A stretch of 64,000 nt of DNA from Phytophthora sp. 'mugwort' (Eukaryota; Oomycota; Peronosporomycetes; Peronosporales; Peronosporaceae): the NCBI GenBank assembly GCA_033558025.1, contig JAUCEF010000005.1, positions 4,712,001-4,776,000 on the forward strand. Direction: 5' to 3'. This document shows, one piece after another, positions 45,234 through 57,830 of the stretch. The notes beneath the pieces are model-generated. The model saw nothing but the letters and a program-made list of their open reading frames with translations. It made no database searches and was not told the DNA's origin. The position numbers were made by a program, and so were the translations under genes. Positions within the stretch are counted from its first letter, which is position 1; every line of letters begins with the position of its first letter.

Positions 45234-48200
45234 ATCACGTTATTGGGTACGCAGCTGGCTTGACGTGAACTTCGAAATAACCTCGTTTGGCAGTGTTTGA
45301 TGATGACGCTCACGGACGGCATCAGCAAGCAGAAAGACCTGCGGGTTTTATTTCCAAAGCAAAAAGCTCCACATCTGACTCAACCTTTCGCCAGTCTTGC
45401 TCCAGCACTTCCTGTCTTTGAGCCATGCTCTGCCTTTGCCTTAATATCATAGAACGAAGTCAAAAGCTCCTACATTTTGCCTACAATCAATCAGTGCAAC
45501 TCATTATTCTTTTGCAACTTGCAATTGAGTCTGCTAAAGCAACCGTTAGGGTAAACGCAACCCTATTAGAGTAATCATACGGATAAATCAACCCTACTAG
45601 AGAAATTCCGCAGGTCATATCCATTTGGGCTTGGATAACAAAAGCATTGCTACCTTTCGATTGAACGAGAGACTGTGGCATGTTTTTTAGTAGGTACTCC
45701 GCCGAATCGGCCCCATAAGATTGCGGATAAGATTGCGGGTTTGCTGAGGAGTAACTTTACAACCTGCTACCACTCAAGGTCATTTAAAAGCATAATTAAA
45801 ATGATTTCAAGTGTCGTAGCCAGAATATTATGTCTTCTTACCAATTCGTTCGTTCAGGAAGTTGGAAATGTGCCTAGAAGACGCGCGCACGTCAGCTAAA
45901 GCCCTCACATCTTCGCGGTCTTGCTCATCCATTCATTTTTTTATTGGTTTTGATGGCAGGTACGATATAGGAATAGCAGGTGACATAGATGGGGTGGGTA
46001 CGCTTCTGTTAGCATCAGTAAGTGAATGTTACTTTAGGGTTGCAAAAGTTGCTCACATCCCACGTTTCGTATTACGATGTTGAATGTGCCGTCCTCCATC
46101 CGCATCACACTTGCTGTAACCATGTCAAGCACCCGCAGTACCGTATTCTGCGGTTGCGCTGACCAATAGTGCGAGAGCCTTGTGAAAAATATGTATATAC
46201 AGCGGAAAACCATGTGACCCCACTTTCTTTAAAGCTGAACGGTATTTGGTCGGTGTGGGAACTACATATGAACAGAAGGCGCACCACTCCAGTTAAAAGC
46301 AATACAATTAATAGCGATTTCCAGATTGCGTACATATTGTAAGTTATCGCTGCTTCAGAACTATGAACACGGAAGCAAGGATTGTTGGCCTTCTTGTAGG
46401 CTGATACATCGTATCAAATTCATCCTAGGTCTTGAATATTCTCGCTGGAAATGATGCTGCCGCGTCTGCACACTGTTCTTCCATCATAGACAGCTCCTTT
46501 TAATGACCACTTGTGCGCTTGTGTGGGGCATACTCCTCCACCTCGTGCGCCTCCGACTCAAGCTATCGTGTTCCTTGTTCTTGCGTTACCTTTTGCTACA
46601 CAATTTTGCTTTTCTTCACGAGATTGTGACGGCAATGCAAGGCCGCTTCATTTGACGGGCATTGCTGCACTTCAAATTTGGCTGCTGTTTTGTTGACTTC
46701 TTCGCTGTCAAACGTAAGATTAAGGCAAATATGAGCCACATATTCATAAGGAATATATACGTATATAGCTACTTCAGTTCATATGGCAACCATATCAATA
46801 AAGCGATTTTAAAATGATCGTACTTGAAGACCTATCGGGCTGCGCGCTTCCTTTCGCCTTCCGTCATACGCGCGCTGGGAGACCAATATACGCATCAATG
46901 TTATCCAGCAAAGCACGCCATATCCTATCAAATAATCCAGCTTACCTAATTTTGGAACTTCATCCACCGATATGACCTCCTTCATGTTCACCAGAGGCCT
47001 CTTCTCCGCCTCAGCTTCGCAGGAACAAAATTCTCATCGCTGTCGCGGTCTTTCTCGACGCCTGACGCCAGGTAAACGTAGTTCGGTCCGGATTAGCCTT
47101 AGTTTTGCTGCGCAAGCGTCTCTCATTAAAACGTGTGATGTTAGTAGCAACGTTGAGCGCATGATTTCACAATTGTTTGCAGCTTACCTTCCATCATTTC
47201 CCGTCCTTCCCTTCCGTGTTTTATCTGGTCCGTGTCGCGCTGCATGGCCCCTCTGCTTTCTGTGCCTCTTTCTCAGTGCTGCTAATGACAGTACGATTAG
47301 AAACGTCTAAATATGTATACTGTTTATACGTTTTAGACTGTGCATATTAACAGATTTTACGTATCCAGCAAAGTAATTACCGTAAAAAGGTAAACTTAGT
47401 TTTAATATACTATGAACCCAACAGGGTACTATTTGGGTCTCTAGGGTACCCACTGGCCGCACTGTGGTACACCGTGCCGCCTGCACGAATGTATAAATAT
47501 TCAGTTAGTACGGCAACAAACGTTTATACAGTCAATATAGGAATTATGACGTTTTTTTACCAGACGTTTATTACCGTTGCCAGCACTGTCTCGCCTGCCC
47601 CGTTCCGTTTGCCGCGTGTCCCTGGTTTAGCAGATTTGAGATGGACGGCTTTGGGACCTCGTACTTAATGAAGTATTTAGAGTAAATGCATACCTAGGGC
47701 GAACATCAGACAATGCAAGTTTTGAATATATTACAGTGAAATTGTTTTGAATTGGGTTAAAGCATTCATTCATGTCTCACAATTATGGTTGCGGTAACAA
47801 GTCTCCCTATCGTATGACATAGCTTTCCTGATTATGTCAAAACGAACCCATAACAGCAATAAGGATAACTAGCTGTGTATAGCTCCAACTGTCCGAAACG
47901 GCTTGCATATTCAACCGTAAAGGATGTTACGAAAGGGACACAGCTTTCGCGCCAAATCAGGCTTCCAAGTTCATTTTTCAAGACGCCGAGGGAGCAGAAT
48001 CCGTTATTGCCCCCCCCCCCTCCCCTCGTTCGTGATGCTGCCCCATGTACTCGTTGTGATGACCACGCTTCTTCAGAGCCAAGACCAGCAGCTGCAGCAA
48101 GTGCGTCGCGATATGCACAAGCTCATTGTTGCTGCATAGTTGAATCGGCAGCTTCGAATCCGCCATAGACTGTCATCCGCGTGCTCCTCGGTGCGTCTAG

Positions 48201-48555
48201 ACCAAGAATCATTATACATTGCTTAAGTAAGGTTCCATCCAATTGCTCCCATGGTACATGTACTCCTATCCCTAGTGTCTTAGTCCCCGCTTACACCAAT
48301 ATTGGTGCCTGCCATAAATGCATTAGATAACTAACGCAGTTTAGCTGTATTTAAGGTAGTTTGTCAGCCTTCTAAAAAGTATTTACAGAAACCCCGTGCA
48401 TATCAGTAGTTTATTAGTTATAAAAAACGGTAATTTGATCGGTCTACGGCACAATTCCCGCCAAAACTCCGAAAGCGCGTTTTACGTCTGAATTCACAAG
48501 CCAGCACAGCAGCATACCTAAGTTCTTCGCTAATTCCGACCAGAAGCGACCCCAA
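45234..48555. other. 3.3 kb without a recognisable gene
   Basis: AT-rich DNA with only short ORFs (up to 112 residues, 46972-47310) that show no motif. A minus-strand stretch near 46850-47060 contains an open run (VNMKEVISVDEVPKL) meeting GTAAGC, which could be a relic exon and intron, but no protein family is suggested. Direct repeats of CAACCCTA(T/C)TAGAG occur near 45560-45600, and LTR-like GGGTACTATTTGGGTC sequence lies near 47425. Confidence 0.45.
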
Positions 48556-50234
48556 ATGAATAACACTGCCGTGGCCCTGGCCCAGATGGAAGACTCCATG
48601 CTGCTTCGGGAGGAGAGGGTGCAAGAAACGGCGAATGAGATTAAGGATGAGTACTTGCACCTGTTCGAAGACGAAGTCGATTCTGACAGTCCGATCTACG
48701 ACCGTTTCCTCGCCGAGCAAGGATCGGAGGGAATTTACATCATGACCAAGTACTCCCACGCTGAGTTCGATACACTATATGCTCTGGTCCAGCCAGCAAT
48801 CGCGTCGTACTGAGATGTTGGACGAGGTCGGAGATTTAAATGCACCGCGCGATGCTTTCTTTATGGCATTGAACGTCCCGAAGCGGTACCCTCAGTGGGA
48901 TATGCATGTCAGAGCTTTCAGGCGGAAGACGTCTTCGTTCGAGAAAATGACGATGAATGCAGCGGGGCTGCGTTGCGTAGTGCGTCAGAGGAAGACGTAT
49001 GACTCCCCGAGCTGTGGTTTCCTAACCCCCTAAGGTCTCCGCGAAGGGTTAGATCACTCTTATTATACCACTAGAGACTCAAAGAGTCAGTATTCCTAAA
49101 CCTAGGGCAATACTCGCTTTGATGTAAAACTGAACTGTTATTTGTTTGCTTATCTGCGGCAAAGCCGCCTGTGGTGAAAATGTATGACTCTAACTATCTA
49201 CCATAGTAAAACCTACTTAAATGCATGTCGAGTGGCCCTGTTGCCACGTACTGACATCCTGTTAATCCAAGCGGTACCAAGTACCACTTACTGCAAGGTG
49301 ACACGTAGCATGGCTACCCTTCGTGTTACTTTCGTGTAACCCCGTTACAATGAAGGTGCTCGAACAGATCGAAGAAAACCACTCATAGATCGCTTCATCC
49401 AGCCGATCGCGATGACAACACAGCCGCAAAAGGATCAACTGTCCAAAAACAACCAATACACACTCTACGCTAGTTCCAAGAGGCTCACCGTCCGAGTGGA
49501 AGATTCGCCGAATCAAAAACGTGTTATTCAGGTAAGCACCACATTTATGGACTAAACCTTGAACCGTACGGTGCACTTCCAGGCCTATGGGTCTCGCTGT
49601 CGTCGCATTATCCGGGGGCCTCGCACGGCAACACCATCTTCACGGTGCAGAAAGAGCTTCAAACGGACATGCTAGCCAAGACTAATGCAACTGGAGAACT
49701 CGGAATCGAAGACAACGCAGAAGTCCATGAAGAATTTGGGCGGAGCTGGGCAGTCCTGGTAGACATGGAATACCAAGGGTCTGGCCAGATAATCAGACTA
49801 TCCAACCCAAGCGCAAAAATCGAAATTAATGGCTTACCAACAGTTAAAGCTTGCGTAACTGAAACGTTTCTTCTGACTGCATCGTTGTCGAGATGTACTT
49901 TGGTCGCTTGAGCAAGCTGTGGGTGATCATGTCAAAGACATTTCGTTGGAATTACGCCAAGTTCGACATGATCGCGAACATTTATTGCGCGTTGACCAGC
50001 TACCACATGTCGATAATGCCTCTCTTCGCTCATGATACCTCTTTCTACAAGATGACGCTGAAACAGTACATACGACGCGGTGAACAAGCAAAGGAAGGGC
50101 GTCCGCAACCAAGCTACGCACCGTCGTCACCGGGCCAGCCGGATCAACCTCAAAATTCTCTCAAACGCTCCGCAGCAACAACAGTCATCGCAAGCATCTC
50201 GACCCCTCCATTTCTCGACGTACTAGGTTCGTAG
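48556..50234 (+). pseudogene. Harbinger-like (DDE_Tnp_4) transposase, broken
   Basis: The N-terminal part MEDSMLLREERVQETANEIK and IYIMTKYSHAEFDTLYALV (48556-48813) shifts frame into DAFFMALNVPKRYPQWDMHV and RRKTSSFEKMT (48779-48990), as in oomycete PIF/Harbinger-like transposases. After a gap come LSSHYPGASHGNTIF (about 49590-49635), SWAVLVDMEYQGSGQIIRLS (about 49745-49805), and finally YFGRLSKLWVIMSKTFRWNY with YCALTSYHMSIMPL (49893-50030). A Pro/Gln-rich tail follows to 50234. Several frameshifts and a poorly recognisable middle make it inactive. It is less truncated than the copy at 40.9 kb. Confidence 0.65.
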
Positions 50235-50330
50235 CAGCCAACACCTTGGTTGCGGGAGTAGTTTCGCTTCGTAAGACATCGTTGCATACATAATACGTAG
50301 TGGTAATCAAGTATTAAGATCGAGAAAGTT

Positions 50331-50394
50331 GCCAGTAGAAGGAATCGAACCACCATCCTCTCTTTCGAGAGCTAATCCGTTAAGCTACATTGGC
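50331..50394 (-). pseudogene. tRNA-like sequence
   Basis: The minus strand can form a 6-of-7 bp acceptor stem (GCCAATG with the 3' TACTGGC), a D arm (GCTTAACGGATTAGC) and a T arm with a good B box (GGTTCGATTCC). The middle, however, folds as a CTCTC-GAAA-GAGAG hairpin without a 7-nt anticodon loop, and the whole is only 64 nt. It is best read as a tRNA pseudogene or SINE head, not a working tRNA. Confidence 0.4.
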
Positions 50395-51447
50395 TGTGAG
50401 TGTGGACGCAGCAATATTCCCCCTAGGCCACATATGGACCATCGCAGATAGGTGTCAACCCTCTTAGATTGACACTTTGGAGCCCTTTTTCTCAATTCCC
50501 AAACAAGCTAATGTAAGGGGTAGTCAATCACACCCTGAGCTACAGGTCGCATGGCGACTTTTGTCCGGAGTGGGAATGGTGGACGCCGTCTTAGGCACGG
50601 TCCAAACCGTTCCTCGGAAAGTTCAGCGAGCGAGCTACTTTTGGAGGCGTTAACTGTATGAATATGGGCCTGGCGCCCCGAAGCAAGCGAACGGATTTGC
50701 AAGGTTTTCTGGGACGCGACGCTGGATTGTACTGGGAGTTGTCATTCCCGGATCAAGTGGAGCGGCACACAGGGGATGCGCCGGGAACGAAGAGCTACTG
50801 CAGGACGGAAGACATGGATTGTTGAAGCATCGAAATCAAGGGACGGAAGGGACGGAGTCAGGAGGGGTTTCGCGTGAAGGTCTGGTCTGGACGTGGTTGT
50901 GTGCATGCGCGTGCGTGCTCGGTATGGAGCGCGAGGATGGCGTAAGGAGGAATTATAGCGGCGGGACCTCTCCTGCCGTCCACGTACTGTTATTAGTCGT
51001 GAATTTGTCCGAAGTACAACAAGTTAAATATTTCTTGGATTCGATATGGTTATGAAGCATTATACTCCATTCACTTTCCTACTTAGACCGTTCCCATACA
51101 GCGCCGACCGTACCACCATCTAGGGCTACTCGTGACACGTGGTGGAGAAGTAGGGTAAGTCTTCGTTGTGGAGCGGTCTCAGTCGGAGGTCAAGACAGCT
51201 GTGTGTTGTTCTGGCGTTGGAAGCCTTTATCTGTCGCCGGATTATTAGCCGCACTAGGAAAAAACGTTGAAGGTTGCGTCAAGGCGTGAAAGGAGAAAGC
51301 TCAGTTTCGCGGAAGCCACTTGAGAACAGTACGGTCTTGAGTGAACGGAGACGCTTGGAGGTTGTGGACATCACTGAAGTGGGATCAGTGAGTCTCGTGT
51401 GCCGAGTTAGACAAGCGGAGTGAAGGAGTTCCGGAACGTGTGTCACG
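50395..51447. other. Leader region before gypsy Gag
   Basis: No coding sequence recognised. By position this should hold the 5' LTR, primer-binding site and leader of the Ty3/gypsy element, but no stretch matching the 3' LTR at 57.55 kb could be found by eye, so the 5' LTR is lost, diverged or further left. Confidence 0.4.
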
Positions 51448-52014
51448 ATGTCACGGTTGAAAAGAAGCACGTTTGAAGAGGAAGACGTAGGAAGTGTCGA
51501 GCATCGGGAAGACGAACCAGGGGTTGATAAAGAGCGGGCTGTAGAGGTACGGTCCGAAGTGGAGCGTCTGGAGACAGGCGGGAGGTGGCGTACCGCTCCG
51601 AGGCGAGGAAGCCAAGGATATGCGACCGGTCCAGAAGAGCAGCGTCTACCGTCGACTGGTGGATTTTCGAGCGGTCCTGGTAAGACGGAAGAGTCGACGA
51701 GGGCGACGACTTCCGCAGACCGTCGGACGCTACATGACGAGCTCATTGAGGGCCCTGGGCTGACGTAGAGGAAAATGAGTTCAAGTACGCCAAGGAAGAA
51801 GTTCCGGCAGAAAATAAACTCGCCTTCAAAGAAGAGCCCGATGTAAAGAGATAAGTTGGTTGGGATACGGATAATCCGCACGGATTTCGAGGTAATCCTT
51901 CCTGTACTGGACAACCGAGAATGGAACGGTTTCAGTCAGATGATTTATGGTACGGATCGACCGGACAGGCATTCGACTCGACGTATGGAAGAGAGTATGG
52001 AAATATGTATGGCG

Positions 52015-52067
<53 letters not shown>

Positions 52068-52181
52068 GAGGTCAGTCCGTCGAGGGGCCCGAGTAGATTC
52101 ATCACGCAGTACACAAGGTCGGAGAGGAGCCAGACAGACCGACCTGCTTTTAGTTGGAGCTGGGGAGCTCACCGGGAATAG
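51448..52181 (+). pseudogene. Ty3/gypsy Gag remnant
   Basis: MSRLKRSTFEEEDVGSVEHR begins a charged Arg/Glu-rich N-terminus typical of oomycete gypsy Gag, reaching a stop at 51768. It then continues KKFRQKINSPSKKSP and, in another frame, EWNGFSQMIYGTDRPDR before running into a long AG repeat that encodes an Arg-Glu repeat. No CCHC knuckle could be identified. Several frame changes make it inactive. Confidence 0.5.
52021..52064. repeat. (AG)22 microsatellite
   Basis: An uninterrupted dinucleotide run of 22 AG units lies inside the decayed gypsy Gag region. It is long enough to be polymorphic between strains. ORFs across it on either strand encode simple Arg-Glu or Ser-Leu repeats and are artefacts. 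Confidence 0.95.
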
Positions 52182-52560
52182 CTGAGGCAAGGTGGGTACG
52201 GCTATCCGCATCAAGGGTACACTACAAGAAGCGTGTAGATATCTGTCGCGACTCTCGAAAGTGTCAAACCAGGGGTTTAAGGTCGCTCAAAAAGGGGTTA
52301 GTCCGCGGAAGTCTGTGTCGGTGGCTCCGGGCGTTCCTCGGTCGTACTAATACACCAGATATCTATCGTTTCTAATCGCGATCCGAGGTGCAAAGGATGC
52401 AGTAGACACACATTTTCAGCATCTTTGAAGCATTGCCGCAACCTTGAGGTCCGTCGCGTGTCACACGTACCTTCGTTTTGGCCGTTGAATGACGTGAATG
52501 TATTAATATGTACATGTATTCATATTTTCCTAGACGTTAGAGTTACTGGACTGTCAGGCC

Positions 52561-54940
52561 TTGACGCTTAGTGGGTGGCCGCGCGATGCCGTGGCACTGC
52601 CCGAAGTCTGTCTTAACGGGTGCAACTTCGTTATCTACCACACAGCTAACTTGCCGACCACAGTTTGTGGGGGTACGTTGGAGAAGGTCATATTCACCGG
52701 TATGGAGGCGGACTTTGTTTCGAAGGTTAATGCGGATACACTACACAGGTCAATATGCACTAACGGAATATTTGGGTAACGAAGTACCACGTCGCGGTCG
52801 CGGTCGCCGTCGACGACATAGTCGACACAGCAAGTCGAGCCTGAAGTCACTTCAGACTGGAGTCGCTTTAAGCGACTCGGAACCCAGGGACCGGTTCTTC
52901 CGACGCGGCCAGTCGACGAATGTTATCACATCCTCGACGGCGGGACCGGCCTTCGGGTCAAGGCAGGCGGCATCAAGCTAGAGCCGACGCCTGATGTGTC
53001 AGATCTCCTGAACTTCGAAGGGTTAACACCGACAGATTTCCTGGCCAACCTGAAGTCTCGGGAGATCGCGGAATTGGAATCTCTGAAGCAAGAGTCCACT
53101 CCTGAGGAAGTGACGAGGGCGTCCTGGAGGCATTCTCCTCCCAGCGCATGGGTTCTGCGATTCTCAAGAACCCGAAGGATCTCGTGTATCCTTTGATGAA
53201 GGAGTTCGAGGACGTGGTGTCCCCACCGTCTCAACTCCCACCGGATCCTGGGATCAGGCACGAGATTGATCTCGGCCGGGCACAAAATACTGTGTCACCA
53301 GACAATGGCTTCTGCCTCGCGAGCAGTGTGAGGTCATAGATGCCTTCTTTGCCGCTAAGGCGAAGGCAAGCATGGTGCGGGAATTGAAATTGCCGCACTC
53401 GACATGTGACGGGGGTCACACGTACCCTGGCCTGAGGAAGCGTAGCTTCTAACCGAGACAGACGCCCTGCGTCTCTGTCTTCTTTTCGCACGAGGAAAGC
53501 CTGGCTTCTGATAGTCCGTGGACCGGGTTCCCACGACTTGCGAACTTTAAGTTAGATTTCAACTGAGCCTTTATTAACATGCTCTATGTTCCTACTTACT
53601 TTAAACTGCCTAATGAATGCTTCCGTTAAGTCACCGGTTCCTCAATGGGTGGTTCACAAACCATATCTCCTTTCTAAGTGCGATTCGTACCTAAATGTGT
53701 CTCTCATCTAGGTACGATTCATACCTAACTGTGTCTCTCGTCTAAGTGCGACCCGACTTAGTGGTGTGTCTCTCTCCTAGATACGATCGGTACCTAGTGT
53801 ATGGGCGTCCCATATTGGTTGCCACTGGTCATGGGCGAACCATCAGGAACACACACCATTGCACGACGCCAACCATCTGTGTTCGGAAGCCGAACCGAAA
53901 GTGGCGTCTGGTTCATGCTTTCAATAACCTGGACAGCGCGATGGTGCCGGCCCAGAAACCTATCCCGCGCAAGGATGTGTTGTTAAACAACATGGCCGGG
54001 CGCGAGTTATACAAGCGCCCTGGATCTGGTGGATACTAACAGGTCCTGATGCGCGAGAGCGGCATCCCGCTCACCGACGTGAGCACCCCGAGTGAAATGC
54101 TCTGGGAGTGGCTTGTGATGCCACAGGGCCTCTCTAATGCCCTGGCGATGTTCAATCGCCTAGCCACGCAGTTATTTAAACCGCTGCGTGCGTACGCACA
54201 GTTGTACTTCGACGACATCTTAGTCCATCGCCGTGCTGAGGGAGGCAAGACGGCTATGGAGGTGCATTTGGAGCACCTCCGCCGAGTGTTAGAGGTCATG
54301 GGAGCGAACAAGCTCTATGCCAATATCGACAAGTGCGTCTCGCGGCGCAAGGGATCAAAGTTCTCGGTTGCTTCGTCAGCAACGTCGGCGTTCAAGCCGA
54401 TCCAGAGAAGGTACCCGGGGAAGGTCAAGCTCATTAGGCCTGGCCAACGCCAAGGTCCCAGAATGACCTGAGGAAGTGGCTGGGCTTAGCCAACTACCTT
54501 TATAAGTATAGCGAAGGATACGCGTGTCTGGCTAGACCCTTGTCGGATCTTCTGAAGAAGGATACCGACTGGCACTGGGGGCGTGAACACCAGGAAGTCT
54601 TTGCCACTGCCAAGGCAAACCTTCAGAAGGCGCATGTCCTGGCACTGCCGGACGAGAGGGAGACAGTTGTCTCGGATCGTGACCCGCGGTTTACCGCTGC
54701 GTTTTGGCGAACGCCGTTCCAACTACTTGGAACGAGGCTGCACATGCCCACTACAGATCATATTGAAACGGATGGGCAGACGGAATGTGTGAACCGAGTG
54801 CTTGAGAACACTCGACGCAGCATGTGTGCGGAGTCTCCTAGCACTTGGTCAGAACATCAGCCCGTATTTGAGTTTGCACTCAGCAATGCAGTTCACGCAT
54901 CGACCGGGCATACCCGCTCTACCTGAATGGCTGCACCATA
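52561..54940 (+). pseudogene. Ty3/gypsy pol: protease edge, RT, integrase end
   Basis: Pieces in order on the plus strand: ALPEVCLNGCNFVIYHTANL (52561-52779); DVSDLLNFEGLTPTDFL (about 52990-53045); a pre-RT segment with HEIDLG and TKYCVTRQWLLPREQCEVID (about 53260-53340); RT with ICVRKPNRKWRLVHAFNNLD and IPRKDVLLNNMAG (53870-54000); a broken motif A; then EWLVMPQGLSNALAMFNRLA and the active-site strand QLYFDDILVH (54204-54215 encode YFDD); LRKWLGLANYLYKYS (about 54470); and RPLSDLLKKDTDWHWGREHQ. After a junction near 54660 the integrase end follows (VVSDRDPRFTAAFWRT, HIETDGQTECVNRVLENTRR). RNase H and the integrase N-terminus are deleted, and a TAA at 54037 interrupts RT. Confidence 0.85.
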
Positions 54941-55923
54941 CACGGGCGCCGCTTACTCTACGAGTCAGCAGGCTCGGAAAGCGCTTGCCTCACCGGTTTC
55001 CTTGCGGAACAAGTGGCGTCGTTTATAGACACCAGGCTGGACGTAATCAGCTGTGTCCGTGATGCCGTGACAGAGCCACATGACAAACAAAAGGAGTACT
55101 AAGACAAACATAGAAAGAGGAAACTCAAACGTGTTAATGTGGGGGATCAACCTACTAGACACTAGGAACTTATCACTCGCCTCGGTAAGCTCCGTTGGGA
55201 GCAACAAGTTGAAGCACCCCCATCATTGGACCCTTCGCGGCCCTGGCCAGACATGGTGCGGCATATACCATCGATCTGCCTAGGTCGATCACGACTCATC
55301 CGACGTTCTACGCGGCCATTCTGAAGCGGTGCCATGATCCGCTGGGCTCAGCACTCCCCAGCTCCTGGAAGCGAGGCTGCGTCTATTCCCTCTGAGAGTG
55401 CTCAGGGCCAGAAGCCCAGGTACCTTGCGAGGCTGCGGAAGGGGTTCCATTTGAAGGGACCCCGGCTGCATACGACGGGTATGATCGATACTGGGGGCTG
55501 GAAGTACGCAGGAGTCCCTCCCGCCTGGGGCACAGGTCGCAGGATGTCCCGAGGGAGGTACACTTCCCGCTGAACACGGTCCATGGACACCCAAAGGGCA
55601 TCCAGACGTCGGAAAGGCTCGTCCACGTCTGATTGCCATTCGTTCGACGATCGATCCTACGTCTGCATGACGACTTAAGCCGTCGCGAATTGGCCCGAGG
55701 ATCCCAGAGCTCCCGACCTGGGCGTCAGCGGCCCCGCCCACACCAAGCACAGGCGCAAGCGCAAGCTATAGCGAAAGGACTCGGCGACGATGCATGGCAT
55801 TTTCAACGGCCCAAGGTGGAGCCGAATGTGGAATCCATGTCCTGAGATAAGCCGGAGGGGCGATGCATCATATCGTACTCGTACGAGGGCGCCACCGCCA
55901 CTCCTTGACCGTAAGAGGAGACC
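54941..55923 (+). other. Decayed gypsy integrase-chromodomain linker
   Basis: Between the integrase core and chromodomain the only recognisable element sequence is near 55770-55880 (DDAWHFQRPKVEPNVESMS and GRCIISYSYEGATAT), the segment normally preceding the chromodomain. The rest (54960-55750) has ORFs on both strands without motifs. Confidence 0.5.
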
Positions 55924-56073
55924 CACTACCACATGGAGCGTGTGCTCCAGGAACGGCGCGTTCACGGGAAGCGACAGCTCCGCGTGAAGTGGAGGGGGTA
56001 CTCGGAATCGGAGTGCTCCTGGGAGCCGATTGAACGGCTTCAGGCGGATTGCCTGAAGGATGTCGCGATCTGA
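55924..56073 (+). pseudogene. Chromodomain of the gypsy integrase
   Basis: Fifty codons ending in a TGA read HYHMERVLQERRVHGKRQLR, then VKWRGYSESECSWEPIERLQ, then ADCLKDVAI. The pattern Y-x-VE-like start, (Y)LVKWxGY-like core and WEP is the chromodomain signature, so this element belongs to the chromoviruses, whose integrase tails bind histone marks and guide insertion. The normal chromodomain YLVKW reads LRVKW here. The segment is in frame and intact for its whole length, although upstream pol is broken. Confidence 0.82.
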
Positions 56074-56159
56074 AACAGCATCAGCGATAGCTTCGTAAGT
56101 AGTTCGGGTTTTACTGCCCAAACGGGGTGTGCTCGTAGAAACAAGACCATACCCGCGCT

Positions 56160-56760
56160 CATCATGAGCGATAGAAGCAGAATGCTTCTGCAGCTCTCGC
56201 GAGAGCTACCGTTTGAATACCACATGGGCAAACTCGATGCGGAGATCTCTAAGATCAGGATGTCCTCCAACGTGAGGTCCCGCCGTAGAACATCGAGTTG
56301 TCCTTGTGAGCAGCACGACGCTGTCTACTTTCGGAAGACGACCTCAGTCACTTAGAAAAAGTCGCAGTTGGGGGCATCCAAGATGGGTAGCCCCTGAAGT
56401 CCCGACCGGACTCTGGCTTCTTCCGCCGGCTCGTGAACGCTTTGAGATGAATATGGTGCAGTTTCCGGAGCACGCATCTAGCAGCACACACGTTCTGTTG
56501 GAACAAGGTGCTTGGCCACCAGGTGGCGCTCACAAGCCCCCCCCCCACCTTAGAAGAGCACCCATCGGGCAGCACGCGAGGCGGCTGGAGCCGGTCCATG
56601 TAGGCGCCAGCTCCGTGGGACTCCTCGGGAGGGAAGTACCCGGTAGCGTAAGGCGGTCCCCACGGAAAGGCGAAGAATACTTCTTCGCAGGCGACTGGGT
56701 CGCTTGGACACGCACTCTCTTTTACGAGCAGCCTGGTACTCCGACTAATGCCCGTTGAGA
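56160..56760 (+). other. Gypsy 3' accessory sequence
   Basis: ORFs 56164-56355 and 56306-56758 follow the chromodomain. The second ends GEEYFFAGDWVAWTRTLFYE, which I recall as a common 3' segment of oomycete gypsy elements. It is of unknown function, and I do not call it a separate gene. Confidence 0.4.
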
Positions 56761-57540
56761 TCGTTAGCGATCTCTCTGCTGACTTGTCCTTTTTTTATCC
56801 CCGTCGGGAGAAATAGCTAAAAGAGGCCCTTATCGGTGTAATTAAGGGTCCCCAACTCTTCACGGAGTGGAAGCAGCCTGTCGCCTACGGCTGACTTACG
56901 AGGCTGCTTCTGCCTTCGCAGCATTGACGCAGGCAGTCGCCTCAGCGAGCGTCAAGTTATTGACCGGAGAACGGGGTTTCTTTTCGTCCTCCTTGGGTGA
57001 GCTAGGACGTCCCTGACGTTCGAGCGTCTTCGGCGCATCGCCATCGTCGCCATGGTGGTGACTAGACAGCAGTGTACGAGACCCAAGCGAATCGGACTGA
57101 CTCGGGTCACCGTCATACCCTTGACGACGTAGTCCCCGGGGTAATTGCCACCCAAAGATATGGGAGAGTCCTCCCCGTAATCCACGAGGAGGTCGGGGTC
57201 CTGCCCAGGCGACTCAGGCGCCTTGGATGTCACCTCGGATACCACCTTGGTGGATCCTTTCGAAGCAGAGCCTTTGCCAGACGGCTTACAACTCCTAGCC
57301 TGCTGCTTGGAAGCAACAGCTTGGCAGGCGCTTCGCACCGCTGTCAGACCGAGTCTTGGTCATGCTTGTGGCTGACGTGAAAACCGAGAAGATGAGAGCA
57401 CGGGGTATGTGCTCAGGTCTCAAACGCAAATACGCCGGTTGCGGAAACTTACCACAGCGAAGTCGGTGTATTTCGACTTGGAGAGTGAATGACGGCGACT
57501 TCATTGCACTCGCCCTGGATGGTCTGTAAACCGAACCTAA

Positions 57541-57830
57541 GTGGGGGAGGATGTAACAGGGTTACATGAAGAATGCCAAGTCACTCTTCAGAATGGTGTA
57601 CCAAAGTACCCCTAGTGATGTAGTCACATCACTATGACTTCACGGTAATGACGTCGCGGATGGGTACCACACATATGGTACAAAACCCTCAGAGCCACCC
57701 CATAGGATAACATCTAAGGTACTTTATAGGTTACCTATAGTTACTATGTAGACACATTAAAAGGGGTCACTTATAAATATATTCAGTCTTATGAGCTATC
57801 GAGCTATCGTAGCGACCACGCGGTTTCTAA
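57541..57830 (+). repeat. Polypurine tract and 3' LTR of gypsy element
   Basis: GTGGGGGAGGA (57541-57551) is a polypurine tract directly followed by TGTAACAGGGTTACA (from 57552), the expected TG start of an LTR with a short terminal palindrome. Downstream lies TATAAATATATTC (about 57772-57785), a plausible LTR promoter/polyadenylation region. The right LTR border is not defined; 57830 is an approximate limit. The minus strand at 56940-57504 contains open sequence (PDLLVDYGEDSPISLGGNY) that could be an antisense ORF of the element. Confidence 0.65.

Noticed and set aside
46809..47060. Possible relic exon-intron-exon on the minus strand (VNMKEVISVDEVPKL then GTAAGC)
   Set aside because: No start, no recognisable family and no neighbouring exon; compatible with chance.
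50331..50394. Functional tRNA gene
   Set aside because: Only 64 nt and no 7-nt anticodon loop; kept only as a tRNA-like relic.
52019..52200. Arg-Glu or Ser-Leu repeat proteins across the AG run
   Set aside because: Translations of a microsatellite; all frames are open because of the repeat.
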